Below are positions 25,538 through 34,090 of a stretch of 37,976 nucleotides of DNA, one piece after another. The DNA is taken from the NCBI GenBank assembly GCA_028277445.1, contig JANQGG010000022.1:1-37976 (forward strand). The letters run 5' to 3'. This DNA is from Chloroherpetonaceae bacterium (GTDB lineage Bacteria; Bacteroidota; Chlorobiia; Chlorobiales; Chloroherpetonaceae). The notes beneath the pieces were generated by a model. It saw nothing but the letters and a program-made list of their open reading frames with translations. It ran no database searches and was not told the DNA's origin. Positions within the stretch are counted from its first letter, which is position 1. Each line of letters starts with the position of its first letter. The translations under genes and the position numbers were made by a program.

Positions 25538-26056
25538 ATGCAAGATTTAACATATCAGCTTATTTTTTATTTCTTTGCGGCAATCACTGTTATTTCGGCA
25601 GTGTTTGTGGTGTTCTCAAAAAATATTATTTACTCGGCATTTTCATTGCTATTCACATTTTTTGGGGTGGCCGCGCTCTATGTTTTTTTAAGCGCTGATT
25701 TTGTGGCGGTAACCCAAATTGTGGTTTATGTCGGTGGTATTTTGGTGCTCTTGTTGTTTGGGGTGATGTTTACCAACAAAGTTACCCAGGTTCAGCTTAA
25801 AACCGATGTATTTAACTTTATTCCGGGATTGCTGATCATGCTTGCCACACTTGGCGTTATCCTCTATACCTTTTTGACCAAAGCCACCTGGAAACTTTCC
25901 GACCAACACATTTCGGAAAGCGTGGTTGAAGAAATTGGGTTTGAGATCATGTCGACCTATGTGTTACCCTTTGAAGTCATTGCATTTTTATTGTTTGCCG
26001 CCCTGATAGGCGCTGCTTATCTGGCTACGTACGATAAAAAACCTACAGAAAAATAA
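25538..26056 (+). CDS. nuoJ: NADH-quinone oxidoreductase subunit J
   Basis: 172-residue membrane subunit with five hydrophobic segments. The family signature is seen in the third helix region, VTQIVVYVGGILVLLLFGVMF (about 58-78), which holds the pi-bulge glycines. NuoJ links the quinone module to the antiporter-like subunits. It starts 72 bp after nuoI and is followed by nuoK. Confidence 0.94.
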   Translation: MQDLTYQLIFYFFAAITVISAVFVVFSKNIIYSAFSLLFTFFGVAALYVFLSADFVAVTQIVVYVGGILVLLLFGVMFTNKVTQVQLKTDVFNFIPGLLIMLATLGVILYTFLTKATWKLSDQHISESVVEEIGFEIMSTYVLPFEVIAFLLFAALIGAAYLATYDKKPTEK

Positions 26057-26091
26057 AAACCGGATTAACCTAAAATTTGATAAGGATTGAA

Positions 26092-26403
26092 ATGTTACCT
26101 GAAATCGGACTTAATCACTACTTAATTATTTCTGCCATCCTTTTTTCATTAGGCCTTTTTGGGGTTATGACCCGAAAAAATGCCGTTGTGGTTTTGATGG
26201 GCGTTGAACTCATTTTGAATGCGGCAAATATTAATTTGCTGGCTTTTGGAAAATACAATGGCTCTATGCAAGGCATCATGTTTAGTTTATTTGTAATTGT
26301 GCTGGCTGCTGCAGAAGCTGCGGTTGCGTTAGCGATTATTATAAATATCTACAACACGTTTAAAACCGTTGATCTCAGTGAAGTTGATACGATGAAAGAA
26401 TAA
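26092..26403 (+). CDS. nuoK: NADH-quinone oxidoreductase subunit K
   Basis: 103 residues with three membrane helices. The conserved buried Glu residues of the proton path lie in GVELILNAANIN (E at about 42) and AAAEAAVALAI (about 72-82). I chose the ATG at 26092 because AAGGA lies 6 bp upstream, the only well-placed Shine-Dalgarno sequence in the nuo operon, and because the resulting length matches the family. An in-frame TTG at 26077 would add MIRIE and place the AAGGA inside the gene. Confidence 0.95.
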   Translation: MLPEIGLNHYLIISAILFSLGLFGVMTRKNAVVVLMGVELILNAANINLLAFGKYNGSMQGIMFSLFVIVLAAAEAAVALAIIINIYNTFKTVDLSEVDTMKE

Positions 26404-26449
26404 TTTATAAACCTAAACATCTTAGATTTATTATTGATTTTTAAAAACC

Positions 26450-28663
26450 ATGGATACACTCATTCAGTTTTCGATTATTGCGCTTTTATTACCGTTAGTG
26501 TCTTTTGTGTTTCTTATTTTCACAAATAAAAAACTACCCAGAGAAGGCGATTTCATTGCGGCTGGCGCTGTTGGCGTATCATTAATACTATCACTTTACA
26601 TCTTTTTTCAGGTTGTCGTAGGGGAGTATAATCCCGATTATTCGCTAACATGGAACTTTACTTGGATTGATTTTGGCGACGTGCCAGGCGTTGGGCCTCT
26701 GCAAATCAAGATGGGAATTCTGATTGATAATCTAACGGCAATCATGCTTGTTGTCGTTAACCTGATTAGTTTTTTAGTGCATGTGTTTTCCATGGGTTAT
26801 ATGGCAGGGGATAAGTACTACGGTAGATTCTTTGCTTACTTAGGGATTTTTACATTTTCAATGCTCGGTATCGTCTTAGCCGATAACCTGCTTGCCATTT
26901 ATATCTTCTGGGAACTTGTGGGTCTTTCCTCTTACCTCTTGATTGGATTCTTCTTTGAAAAAGACTCGGCGGCAAACGCCCAGAAAAAAGCATTCATGAC
27001 CAACCGTATTGGCGATATTGGCATGTGGTTGGGGATTCTAATATTGTATTCTCAGTTCCATACCTTTGGCTATGAAGAAATTTTCCAAGGCATTCAGGAC
27101 GGTCGTTTTACGATGTCGGAAGGTTGGCTTACAGCCGCCGGCATTTTACTCTTTTGCGGCTGTATTGGTAAATCGGCTCAGTTTCCATTGCATGTATGGC
27201 TGCCGGACGCTATGGAAGGCCCGACACCAGTTTCAGCATTGATCCATGCGGCTACGATGGTTGCTGCAGGCGTGTATTTCGTGGCCAGAATATTTGTGCT
27301 TCTTACGGTTGATGCATTGCACGTTATAGCCATCATTGGCGCTTTTACGGCTTTTATGGCAGCGACTATCGCCATCACGCAGCACGATATCAAGCGTGTT
27401 TTGGCTTACTCAACAGTTTCTCAGCTAGGGTACATGGTTATGGGCCTTGGCGTTGGCGCATTTGCTCCGGCATTTTTCCACCTTGTTACTCATGCGTTTT
27501 TTAAAGCGTGTTTGTTTTTAGGATCAGGTGCAGTGATCCATGCGGCTCATCATGAGCAGGATATGCGTTGGATGGGTGGTTTGCGAACCAAAATGCCCTG
27601 GACATTTGCAACATTTACGATTGCAATGCTTGCGCTTGCCGGCTTGCCGCTTACAAGCGGGTTTATGAGTAAAGATGCCATTTTGGCTGGCGCATTAGGA
27701 TTTGCTGCCGTTGAAGGCGGTTTATACTACCTGATACCTGCGTTAGGTTTCACAGCGGCGTTGATGACGGCGTTTTATATGGGACGCCAAATGTGGCTTG
27801 TGTTCTTCGGAGAGAACCGTGCACATTTAAAACCCGAAGACCCGCATGATGATCACCACCATGCACACGACGATCATCACGGGCACGAAGTTCATGAAGT
27901 CAGTTGGGAAATGCGTTTGCCGCTGGTTATTCTCGCTGCCTTATCCATATTCTTTGTCTATTCCATCAATCCTTTGGATGGGGCAAAAGGATGGTTTTTA
28001 CATGTGATTAAAACGCCGAACACCGTGGTTCAATCTACGGGCGATTACCATAATCATACCGAAGACCATGCCAAAGCTTCAGGGTTATTTATAAAAGAAG
28101 CTTATGCAGAATCCAAATCTGATACACATACCGAAAGTCATGATGCTGAGCATGCTTCAGTGTTTAGCGATCCAAGACAAGCTGCGATTGATCATGCCAC
28201 GCACGATGCGCACTATATGGCCATCGCATTTTCAAGCATCATGTTGCTTTTTGGTTTTGGCTTGGCATATGTTGTGTATTTTAAAGGCATTATTGACCCG
28301 GATAAAACCGCTGAGAAGATCAAACCGCTTTACCTCTATTCATTTAATAAATGGTACTGGGATGAAATTTACGATGCCACCATCATCAGAGGGTCGTTTA
28401 TGCTCTCCAATATGATGGCTTGGTTCGATAAAAATATCGTTGACGGTATGGTTAATTTTGTAGGCAGTTCATCCAAATGGTTTGCTTTCAAAAACGGCAG
28501 GTTCGATCAGCTTGTAGTTGATGGCGCTGTAAATTTCACAGCGTTTATCATTCAATTTTTTGGGCTAGTGTTTAGAAAAATTCAAACCGGCCATGTTCAA
28601 ACTTATGTTGCTCTGGCTCTTGTAGCTATAATAGGATACTTTGTCTATTTCTTTATAGGTTGA
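26450..28663 (+). CDS. nuoL: NADH-quinone oxidoreductase subunit L
   Basis: 737-residue antiporter-like subunit, the distal proton pump with the long lateral helix. Family motifs are WELVGLSSYLLIGFFF (about 156-171, with the key Glu) and LHVWLPDAMEGPTPVSALIH (about 247-266). It is about 100 residues longer than many NuoL proteins. The extra length includes two His/Asp-rich loops: about 461-487 (DPHDDHHHAHDDHHGHEVHE) and about 531-588 (many His, Asp and Glu). Such loops often bind metal ions or buffer protons, but no role is shown. It starts 46 bp after nuoK. Confidence 0.96.
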   Translation: MDTLIQFSIIALLLPLVSFVFLIFTNKKLPREGDFIAAGAVGVSLILSLYIFFQVVVGEYNPDYSLTWNFTWIDFGDVPGVGPLQIKMGILIDNLTAIMLVVVNLISFLVHVFSMGYMAGDKYYGRFFAYLGIFTFSMLGIVLADNLLAIYIFWELVGLSSYLLIGFFFEKDSAANAQKKAFMTNRIGDIGMWLGILILYSQFHTFGYEEIFQGIQDGRFTMSEGWLTAAGILLFCGCIGKSAQFPLHVWLPDAMEGPTPVSALIHAATMVAAGVYFVARIFVLLTVDALHVIAIIGAFTAFMAATIAITQHDIKRVLAYSTVSQLGYMVMGLGVGAFAPAFFHLVTHAFFKACLFLGSGAVIHAAHHEQDMRWMGGLRTKMPWTFATFTIAMLALAGLPLTSGFMSKDAILAGALGFAAVEGGLYYLIPALGFTAALMTAFYMGRQMWLVFFGENRAHLKPEDPHDDHHHAHDDHHGHEVHEVSWEMRLPLVILAALSIFFVYSINPLDGAKGWFLHVIKTPNTVVQSTGDYHNHTEDHAKASGLFIKEAYAESKSDTHTESHDAEHASVFSDPRQAAIDHATHDAHYMAIAFSSIMLLFGFGLAYVVYFKGIIDPDKTAEKIKPLYLYSFNKWYWDEIYDATIIRGSFMLSNMMAWFDKNIVDGMVNFVGSSSKWFAFKNGRFDQLVVDGAVNFTAFIIQFFGLVFRKIQTGHVQTYVALALVAIIGYFVYFFIG

Positions 28664-28719
28664 TTTTTCAATTGTCAATAAAAGAAAGTTTAACGTCTTA
28701 ACCATTAATAACTCTAAAC

Positions 28720-30357
28720 ATGTTATCACTTATAGTCTTTTTACCGATTATTGCGTTTTTTCTGATTCTATTTCTACCAGGCGCTCAGAAGCAGGCGATA
28801 CGCATTATATCTCTAGTTGCGGCATTTGCACAAGGTGTTTTTTCATTGATTATATGGCAGGGCTACGATAGTACAAAACCTGGTATTATTGCCGGTGAAA
28901 GTGGTAATGTTCATGAGACCTTTCAATTTGTTGAACGCTTTGATTGGATCAATTTGGAATTCGGCCGCTTTGGCACGCTGAATATTGAGTACTTCATGGG
29001 TGTGGATGGACTTTCCATTACCATGGTATTGCTTACGGCGTTGATTTCAATTATTGGCGTCATTTCGAGTTGGACCATTCAAAAGCAGGTTAAAGGCTAC
29101 TTTCTTCTCTACAACCTCTTAAGCACAGCCATGATGGGCTGTTTTGTTGCGCTCGACTTTTTCTTATTCTATGTGTTCTGGGAAGTCATGCTTTTACCGA
29201 TGTACTTCTTGATCGGTATTTGGGGTGGCCCAAATCGGGAATATGCAGCGATAAAGTTTTTCCTCTATACCTTGTTTGGTTCAGTATTCATGCTTTTGGT
29301 TTTGATCGGTCTTTACTTTAGTGTGATTGATCCGGCCACAGGAAATCATACCTTTAATATGGTTGCCATGGTTGATCAAGCCAATTACATCCCCGGTTCA
29401 ATTTTCGGACCCGAGAATTCCTTATGGCGGTTAGTTGCTTTTGTGGCGTTATTTGTTGGTTTTGCAATCAAAGTACCGATGTTTCCATTCCATACCTGGT
29501 TGCCGGATGCTCATGTGGAAGCGCCAACCCCAATTTCAGTTATCCTGGCCGGTGTGCTTCTGAAATTAGGTACTTATGGCATGTTGAGAATTAACTTCCC
29601 GTTTTTCCCTGAAGTTTTCCAGGATTTAGCTTTTGTGATTGGCGTTTTTGGCGCAATCAACATTATATATGGCGCGCTTTGTGCATTGGCTCAACTGGAT
29701 TTGAAAAAGATGGTGGCATACTCATCCATCAGTCATATGGGCTATGTGCTTCTGGGTATGGCCGCAATCAACACAGAAGGCATGACAGGCGCTTTGTATC
29801 AAATGTTTAATCATGGTACTATCACAGCCATGCTCTTCTTGCTGGTAGGCGTCATTTATGATCGCTCACATAGCCGTCAAATCGAGAAATTCGGTGGTTT
29901 GGCATCCTACATGCCGGCCTATACGTTTGTTTTGACCCTGGCATTTTTTGCGTCGCTTGGCTTGCCTGGATTAAGCGGATTCATATCCGAGGCGTTTGTC
30001 TTTGTTGGCAGCTTTAGTTCGGAAGTCACCAGACCACTTGCTATCGTGTCTGTTTTAGGTATTGTTTTTGGCGCGGCGTATTTACTTTGGTCGCTTCAAC
30101 GCATGTTTCTTGGGAAACGGCGCGAAGATGCCCTGTATGAAGTCCACGAAGATGAACATGGCAATGCAAAGATTCATTTTCACGATTGGAAGGGATCTAA
30201 CGATTTGGATTTGAGGGAGTATTTGATGCTTGCGCCTTTGGCGATTATCGTTGTGATTCTGGGTGTGTACCCGATGCCAATTTTAGGATTAATGACGTCA
30301 AGCATCAATCAACTTGTTGAAGTGGTTGTTTCATACACCAGCTTTGCTATGAATTAA
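28720..30357 (+). CDS. nuoM: NADH-quinone oxidoreductase subunit M
   Basis: 545-residue antiporter-like membrane subunit with about 14 helices. The conserved Glu lies in YVFWEVMLLPMYFLIG (about 150-165) and the conserved helix break in HTWLPDAHVEAPTPISVILA (about 258-277). A modest His/Asp-rich loop (DEHGNAKIHFHDWKG) precedes the last helices. It lies between nuoL and nuoN as in standard nuo operons. Confidence 0.97.
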   Translation: MLSLIVFLPIIAFFLILFLPGAQKQAIRIISLVAAFAQGVFSLIIWQGYDSTKPGIIAGESGNVHETFQFVERFDWINLEFGRFGTLNIEYFMGVDGLSITMVLLTALISIIGVISSWTIQKQVKGYFLLYNLLSTAMMGCFVALDFFLFYVFWEVMLLPMYFLIGIWGGPNREYAAIKFFLYTLFGSVFMLLVLIGLYFSVIDPATGNHTFNMVAMVDQANYIPGSIFGPENSLWRLVAFVALFVGFAIKVPMFPFHTWLPDAHVEAPTPISVILAGVLLKLGTYGMLRINFPFFPEVFQDLAFVIGVFGAINIIYGALCALAQLDLKKMVAYSSISHMGYVLLGMAAINTEGMTGALYQMFNHGTITAMLFLLVGVIYDRSHSRQIEKFGGLASYMPAYTFVLTLAFFASLGLPGLSGFISEAFVFVGSFSSEVTRPLAIVSVLGIVFGAAYLLWSLQRMFLGKRREDALYEVHEDEHGNAKIHFHDWKGSNDLDLREYLMLAPLAIIVVILGVYPMPILGLMTSSINQLVEVVVSYTSFAMN

Positions 30358-30426
30358 TTAAAGCATAGCGCCTGATGGTAAAGTGCTCAATAGATATGAA
30401 TTTATAAAAGCAAATTTATTAAAAGA

Positions 30427-31971
30427 ATGTTTCAGCAACCTTCTGAATCTGAGATTCAAGAAATTATTACCGCATTAACGCAAGCTGTTCCGGCTTTTTT
30501 ACCTGAAATTGCCATTTCTGTGCTGTTCCTTGTGGTACTTATGGTGGATGTGTTTAACCTTAAAAACAACAAGCTGTTGTTGCCGGTGGTTTCTATCATT
30601 GGTTTTGTAATCACGTTGTTTTTGGTTGTGGGGCAACATTCACTGCCGCACGAAGAGATATTTCTTGGCATGTATGCCGTTGATCCATTTGCAATCTTTT
30701 TCAAGTATTTGTTTTTAGCCAGCGGTATTCTTGCGGTATTGATTTCAATGGATTCCAATGAAATTACATATCCTGAAGGTCGCTCAATTGGGGAGTACTA
30801 TGCCCTGATCGTTGCAATGGTTCTTGGTATGTTTCTTATGGCCTCATCCACCGATTTGGTGATGATGCTTGTGGCTGTTGAAATGGTGAGTATTACCTCA
30901 TATATTTTAGCAGGGTACAACAAAACCTCGGTTCAATCTTCCGAAGCTGCGCTTAAATATGTGATTTATGGCTCGGTTTCTACAGGTTTCATGATTTATG
31001 GATTTTCTATCCTTTACGGTTTAACCGGCCAAACCAATATTTTTGAGATCCAGGCTTTTCTTCAACAAAACGATGTTGATTCGTTAACCTTAATGCTCAG
31101 CGCGCTTTTAATCTTAGGCGGGTTTGGGTATAAAGTAGGTTTTGTGCCGTTCCATTTTTGGTCGCCGGATGTTTATGAAGGCGCGCCAACGCCAATTACA
31201 GCGTATTTATCCGTAGGTTCAAAAGCGGCCGGATTTGCCATTCTCATGCGGTTTTTCAGAGTTGCTATTCCACTCGATGAATCAGCCTCATACGAAAGTT
31301 TTTTAACATTGGATTGGGTTACGATTTTAGCCGCGGTTTCCGTTGCCTCAATGGTGCTCGGTAATGTTGTTGCAATTTGGCAATCCAATGTGAAACGTCT
31401 CTTAGCCTATTCATCGATTGCTCATGCCGGATACATTTTGCTGGGTGTGTTGGTAGCCGATGATTTGGGCACTCAAGCCACATTGTTTTATTTAGCGGCT
31501 TATACAATCATGAATGTTGGCGTTTTTTATGTGGTGATTTTAATTTCCAATCAAATTGGCAGCGAAAATGTTGAGGACTACAGAGGTTTAGGAAAACGAA
31601 TGCCGCTTGCAGCAGCCTCATTAACCATATTTTTGGTTTCTTTGGTTGGCCTTCCTCCAACCGTCGGTTTTATTGGCAAACTTATGATCTTCTCTGCATT
31701 GCTCAATAAAGGCGTTGTTTTTATATGGCTGGCTGTGATTGGGGTTTTAACCAGTGTGGTTTCGTTGTACTACTACTTTAAAATCCCACTGTACATGTAC
31801 TTAAAAGAGCCTGATGGTGTTGAAGAAGATCGGGACTTTGAAGTTGGTGTTTTAGCCAACAGTTTGGTTGCATTTTTAATGATTGTAACCGTGGTATTCG
31901 GATTATACTTCACACCGTTATCAGCATTGGCTAAAGAATCTGTCTATATTTTGGGGTCGTTTTTGCAATAA
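30427..31971 (+). CDS. nuoN: NADH-quinone oxidoreductase subunit N
   Basis: 514-residue antiporter-like subunit with about 14 helices. Family motifs are VAVEMVSITSYILAGYNK (about 149-166) and FWSPDVYEGAPTPITAYLSV (about 243-262). It is the last nuo gene: the next gene (31989-32681) is on the other strand and its stop lies only 17 bp away. No nuoE, nuoF or nuoG follows, so the operon ends as an eleven-subunit set. No strong terminator is visible between the two convergent genes. Confidence 0.97.
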   Translation: MFQQPSESEIQEIITALTQAVPAFLPEIAISVLFLVVLMVDVFNLKNNKLLLPVVSIIGFVITLFLVVGQHSLPHEEIFLGMYAVDPFAIFFKYLFLASGILAVLISMDSNEITYPEGRSIGEYYALIVAMVLGMFLMASSTDLVMMLVAVEMVSITSYILAGYNKTSVQSSEAALKYVIYGSVSTGFMIYGFSILYGLTGQTNIFEIQAFLQQNDVDSLTLMLSALLILGGFGYKVGFVPFHFWSPDVYEGAPTPITAYLSVGSKAAGFAILMRFFRVAIPLDESASYESFLTLDWVTILAAVSVASMVLGNVVAIWQSNVKRLLAYSSIAHAGYILLGVLVADDLGTQATLFYLAAYTIMNVGVFYVVILISNQIGSENVEDYRGLGKRMPLAAASLTIFLVSLVGLPPTVGFIGKLMIFSALLNKGVVFIWLAVIGVLTSVVSLYYYFKIPLYMYLKEPDGVEEDRDFEVGVLANSLVAFLMIVTVVFGLYFTPLSALAKESVYILGSFLQ

Positions 31972-31988
31972 AAATTTAAATGTTCGGA

Positions 31989-32681
31989 TTAAAAAAACGT
32001 GCCGAATAGCAACGTTAGCGAAATGTTGCCGAAATAATTTCGTTCTTTATTGGTGATGATTTCAACACTTCTTGAAAAGTAATTGAATTGATAGCGGAAT
32101 GTTAAGCCCTGAAGCGTTTCGGGGTTGCTTCCGAAATAAGCGCCTAATCCGATAAAACCATTCAGGCCCCAATTGGCTTGTCCTTTGCTAAACCCGCCAA
32201 AAAAGCCATCGTCATAAGGTGTCACATAACCCATAGAAGGACCCAAACCCACTTCAACAAACGGTCGTAAGGAACTTTCGATGCTTTCTCTCAAAAGTCG
32301 CTGTTGAACACCAAAAGTAAGGGGAAAAATAAGCATGGATTCTTCACGATTCAATGAAACGGTCCGACCTGTAATCGGGTCAAAAATTTCTTGTTCATTT
32401 TCATCTCCGGCAGAAGTAATTGATAAGCTGATAAACCCGATAAGGTCTGGGGAATACAAACGGATATAATTAAAATTTCCTGTAAAACCAGTGTTGGTTA
32501 AACCGAATCCACCCGAAATGCCATGTTTTGATTTGAAATTCGGGCCGTAAATATCATCCAGGTACTCACTCTCTGACTCTGAATTTTTTTTATCCTGAAA
32601 TTCCGATGCATAAGCGCTGGAGACTATAAAAAATGTAATTAACACGAGGTGTGAACATAAAAAAAGGATGATTTTACGCAT
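31989..32681 (-). CDS. Outer-membrane beta-barrel protein
   Basis: 230 residues. Signal peptide about 1-25 (IILFLCSHLVLITFFIVSSAYA). The remainder alternates hydrophobic and polar residues in many short strands with Gly/Asn turns and ends in an aromatic residue (SLTLLFGTFF). This final Phe is the usual BAM recognition end of outer-membrane proteins. Predicted as a small eight-stranded barrel of the OmpA/OprF-like or 'outer membrane beta-barrel' class. A Glu/Asp/Ser-rich segment (about 30-45) follows the signal peptide. It is divergent from aclB (160 bp between starts) and convergent with nuoN. Function unknown. Confidence 0.75.
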   Translation of the reverse strand: MRKIILFLCSHLVLITFFIVSSAYASEFQDKKNSESESEYLDDIYGPNFKSKHGISGGFGLTNTGFTGNFNYIRLYSPDLIGFISLSITSAGDENEQEIFDPITGRTVSLNREESMLIFPLTFGVQQRLLRESIESSLRPFVEVGLGPSMGYVTPYDDGFFGGFSKGQANWGLNGFIGLGAYFGSNPETLQGLTFRYQFNYFSRSVEIITNKERNYFGNISLTLLFGTFF

Positions 32682-32841
32682 GATTATAATGGTAACAGGT
32701 AAAAAAACTAAATATACTTTAATAACACTTATTTCTGGTAATTTTGTTTCGCAATCGCTTTCTTAATTAGATAGATAATTATATTTTATCATCTTTGTTC
32801 ATGTATTGTTTAGTTAACTTTTAAAAATATAACCGAAAACT

Positions 32842-34038
32842 ATGGCAAAAATCCTTGAAGGAACGGCGATGAAGTTTTTTCAAAAATGGGGAATACCCAC
32901 GCCTTCCTATGTAGTGATCATGAATCCTGATAAGCTCAAACAGCTTGCAGAAGCCAACAAATGGATGCACGAATCCAAATTGGTTGTCAAAGCGCATGAA
33001 GCTATCGGTGGTCGTTTTAAATTAGGGCTCGTAAAGCTTGGGTTGAATCTGGAAGAAGCTGATGCAGCTGTTCGTGAAATGATCGGCAAAAAAGTCGGTA
33101 CATCCGAAATCAAGCAGGTCATTATTGCAGAACAGTTGGAGCACGATGAAGAATATTATATCTCGATTCACTCCAATCGTTACGGATCCGAACTACTACT
33201 GAGCAAGTATGGTGGTGTTGATGTTGAAGAAAATTGGGATAAGGTCCAACGTCTTGACATTGGTATTGATGAAACACCGACTAAAGAACAACTGACTGAT
33301 TTGGCTTTAAAAGCAGGATTTAATGGCGATATTGCTGATCGTGTAGCAAAAATTGCTGGCAGGCTTCAGCTTTGCTTCGAAAACGAAGATGCTCAATCTA
33401 TTGAAATCAATCCGCTTGTTATCCGCAAAAGCGACATGCGTTTTGCAGCCTTGGATGCGGTAATGAATGTAGATTGGGATGCTCGTTACCGTCACCCGGA
33501 TTGGGATTTCAAACCGGTTTCTGAAATCGGCCGTCCTTACTCCGAAGCCGAACTTCAAATCATGGACATCGATTCCCGAATTAAAGGATCGGTTAAATTT
33601 GTAGAAGTTCCAGGTGGGGAAGTGGCTCTACTACCTGCCGGCGGCGGTGCATCGGTATTCTATTCTGATGCGGTTGTTGCTCGTGGTGGAACCATTGCCA
33701 ACTACGCCGAATACTCTGGTGATCCACCAGACTGGGCTGTTGAAGCTTTAACTGAAACCGTCTGTGCCTTGCCAAATATCAAACACGTTATTGTGGGTGG
33801 TGCTATTGCTAACTTCACAGATGTTAAAGCTACCTTTACCGGTATCATTAATGGGTTTAGAGCCAGTAAAGATAAAGGTTTAATGGACGGCGTTAAAATT
33901 TGGGTACGCCGCGGTGGCCCAAATGAACTGGCCGGTCTGGAAATGATGCGAAAACTCGCTGAAGAAGGTTTCGATATTCATGTCTTCGACCGATCCATGC
34001 CATTAACCGATATTGTCGATTTGGCAATGAGTTCTTAA
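32842..34038 (+). CDS. aclB: ATP-citrate lyase small (beta) subunit
   Basis: 398 residues, the same length as AclB of green sulfur bacteria. With AclA it cleaves citrate with CoA and ATP into acetyl-CoA and oxaloacetate, the key step of the reductive TCA cycle. The N-terminal part (1-240) is an ATP-grasp domain related to succinyl-CoA synthetase beta (start MAKILEGTAMKFFQKWGIPT; Mg/ATP region IEINPLVIRKSD at about 189-200). The C-terminal part (about 250-398) is the citrate-binding domain, with the Gly-rich stretch LLPAGGGASVFYSD (about 264-277). The start has no Shine-Dalgarno sequence. aclA follows 52 bp downstream and the pair ends in a strong terminator. Confidence 0.96.
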   Translation: MAKILEGTAMKFFQKWGIPTPSYVVIMNPDKLKQLAEANKWMHESKLVVKAHEAIGGRFKLGLVKLGLNLEEADAAVREMIGKKVGTSEIKQVIIAEQLEHDEEYYISIHSNRYGSELLLSKYGGVDVEENWDKVQRLDIGIDETPTKEQLTDLALKAGFNGDIADRVAKIAGRLQLCFENEDAQSIEINPLVIRKSDMRFAALDAVMNVDWDARYRHPDWDFKPVSEIGRPYSEAELQIMDIDSRIKGSVKFVEVPGGEVALLPAGGGASVFYSDAVVARGGTIANYAEYSGDPPDWAVEALTETVCALPNIKHVIVGGAIANFTDVKATFTGIINGFRASKDKGLMDGVKIWVRRGGPNELAGLEMMRKLAEEGFDIHVFDRSMPLTDIVDLAMSS

Positions 34039-34090
34039 TCCCGAATTAATCCAATGAAAAATTTTAACCTATTAAAAATTTTATTCAACA

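Noticed and set aside
31972-31988. Terminator between nuoN and the convergent outer-membrane gene
   Set aside because: Only a 5-bp stem (TTCGG / CCGAA) with a long loop can be drawn; too weak to call.
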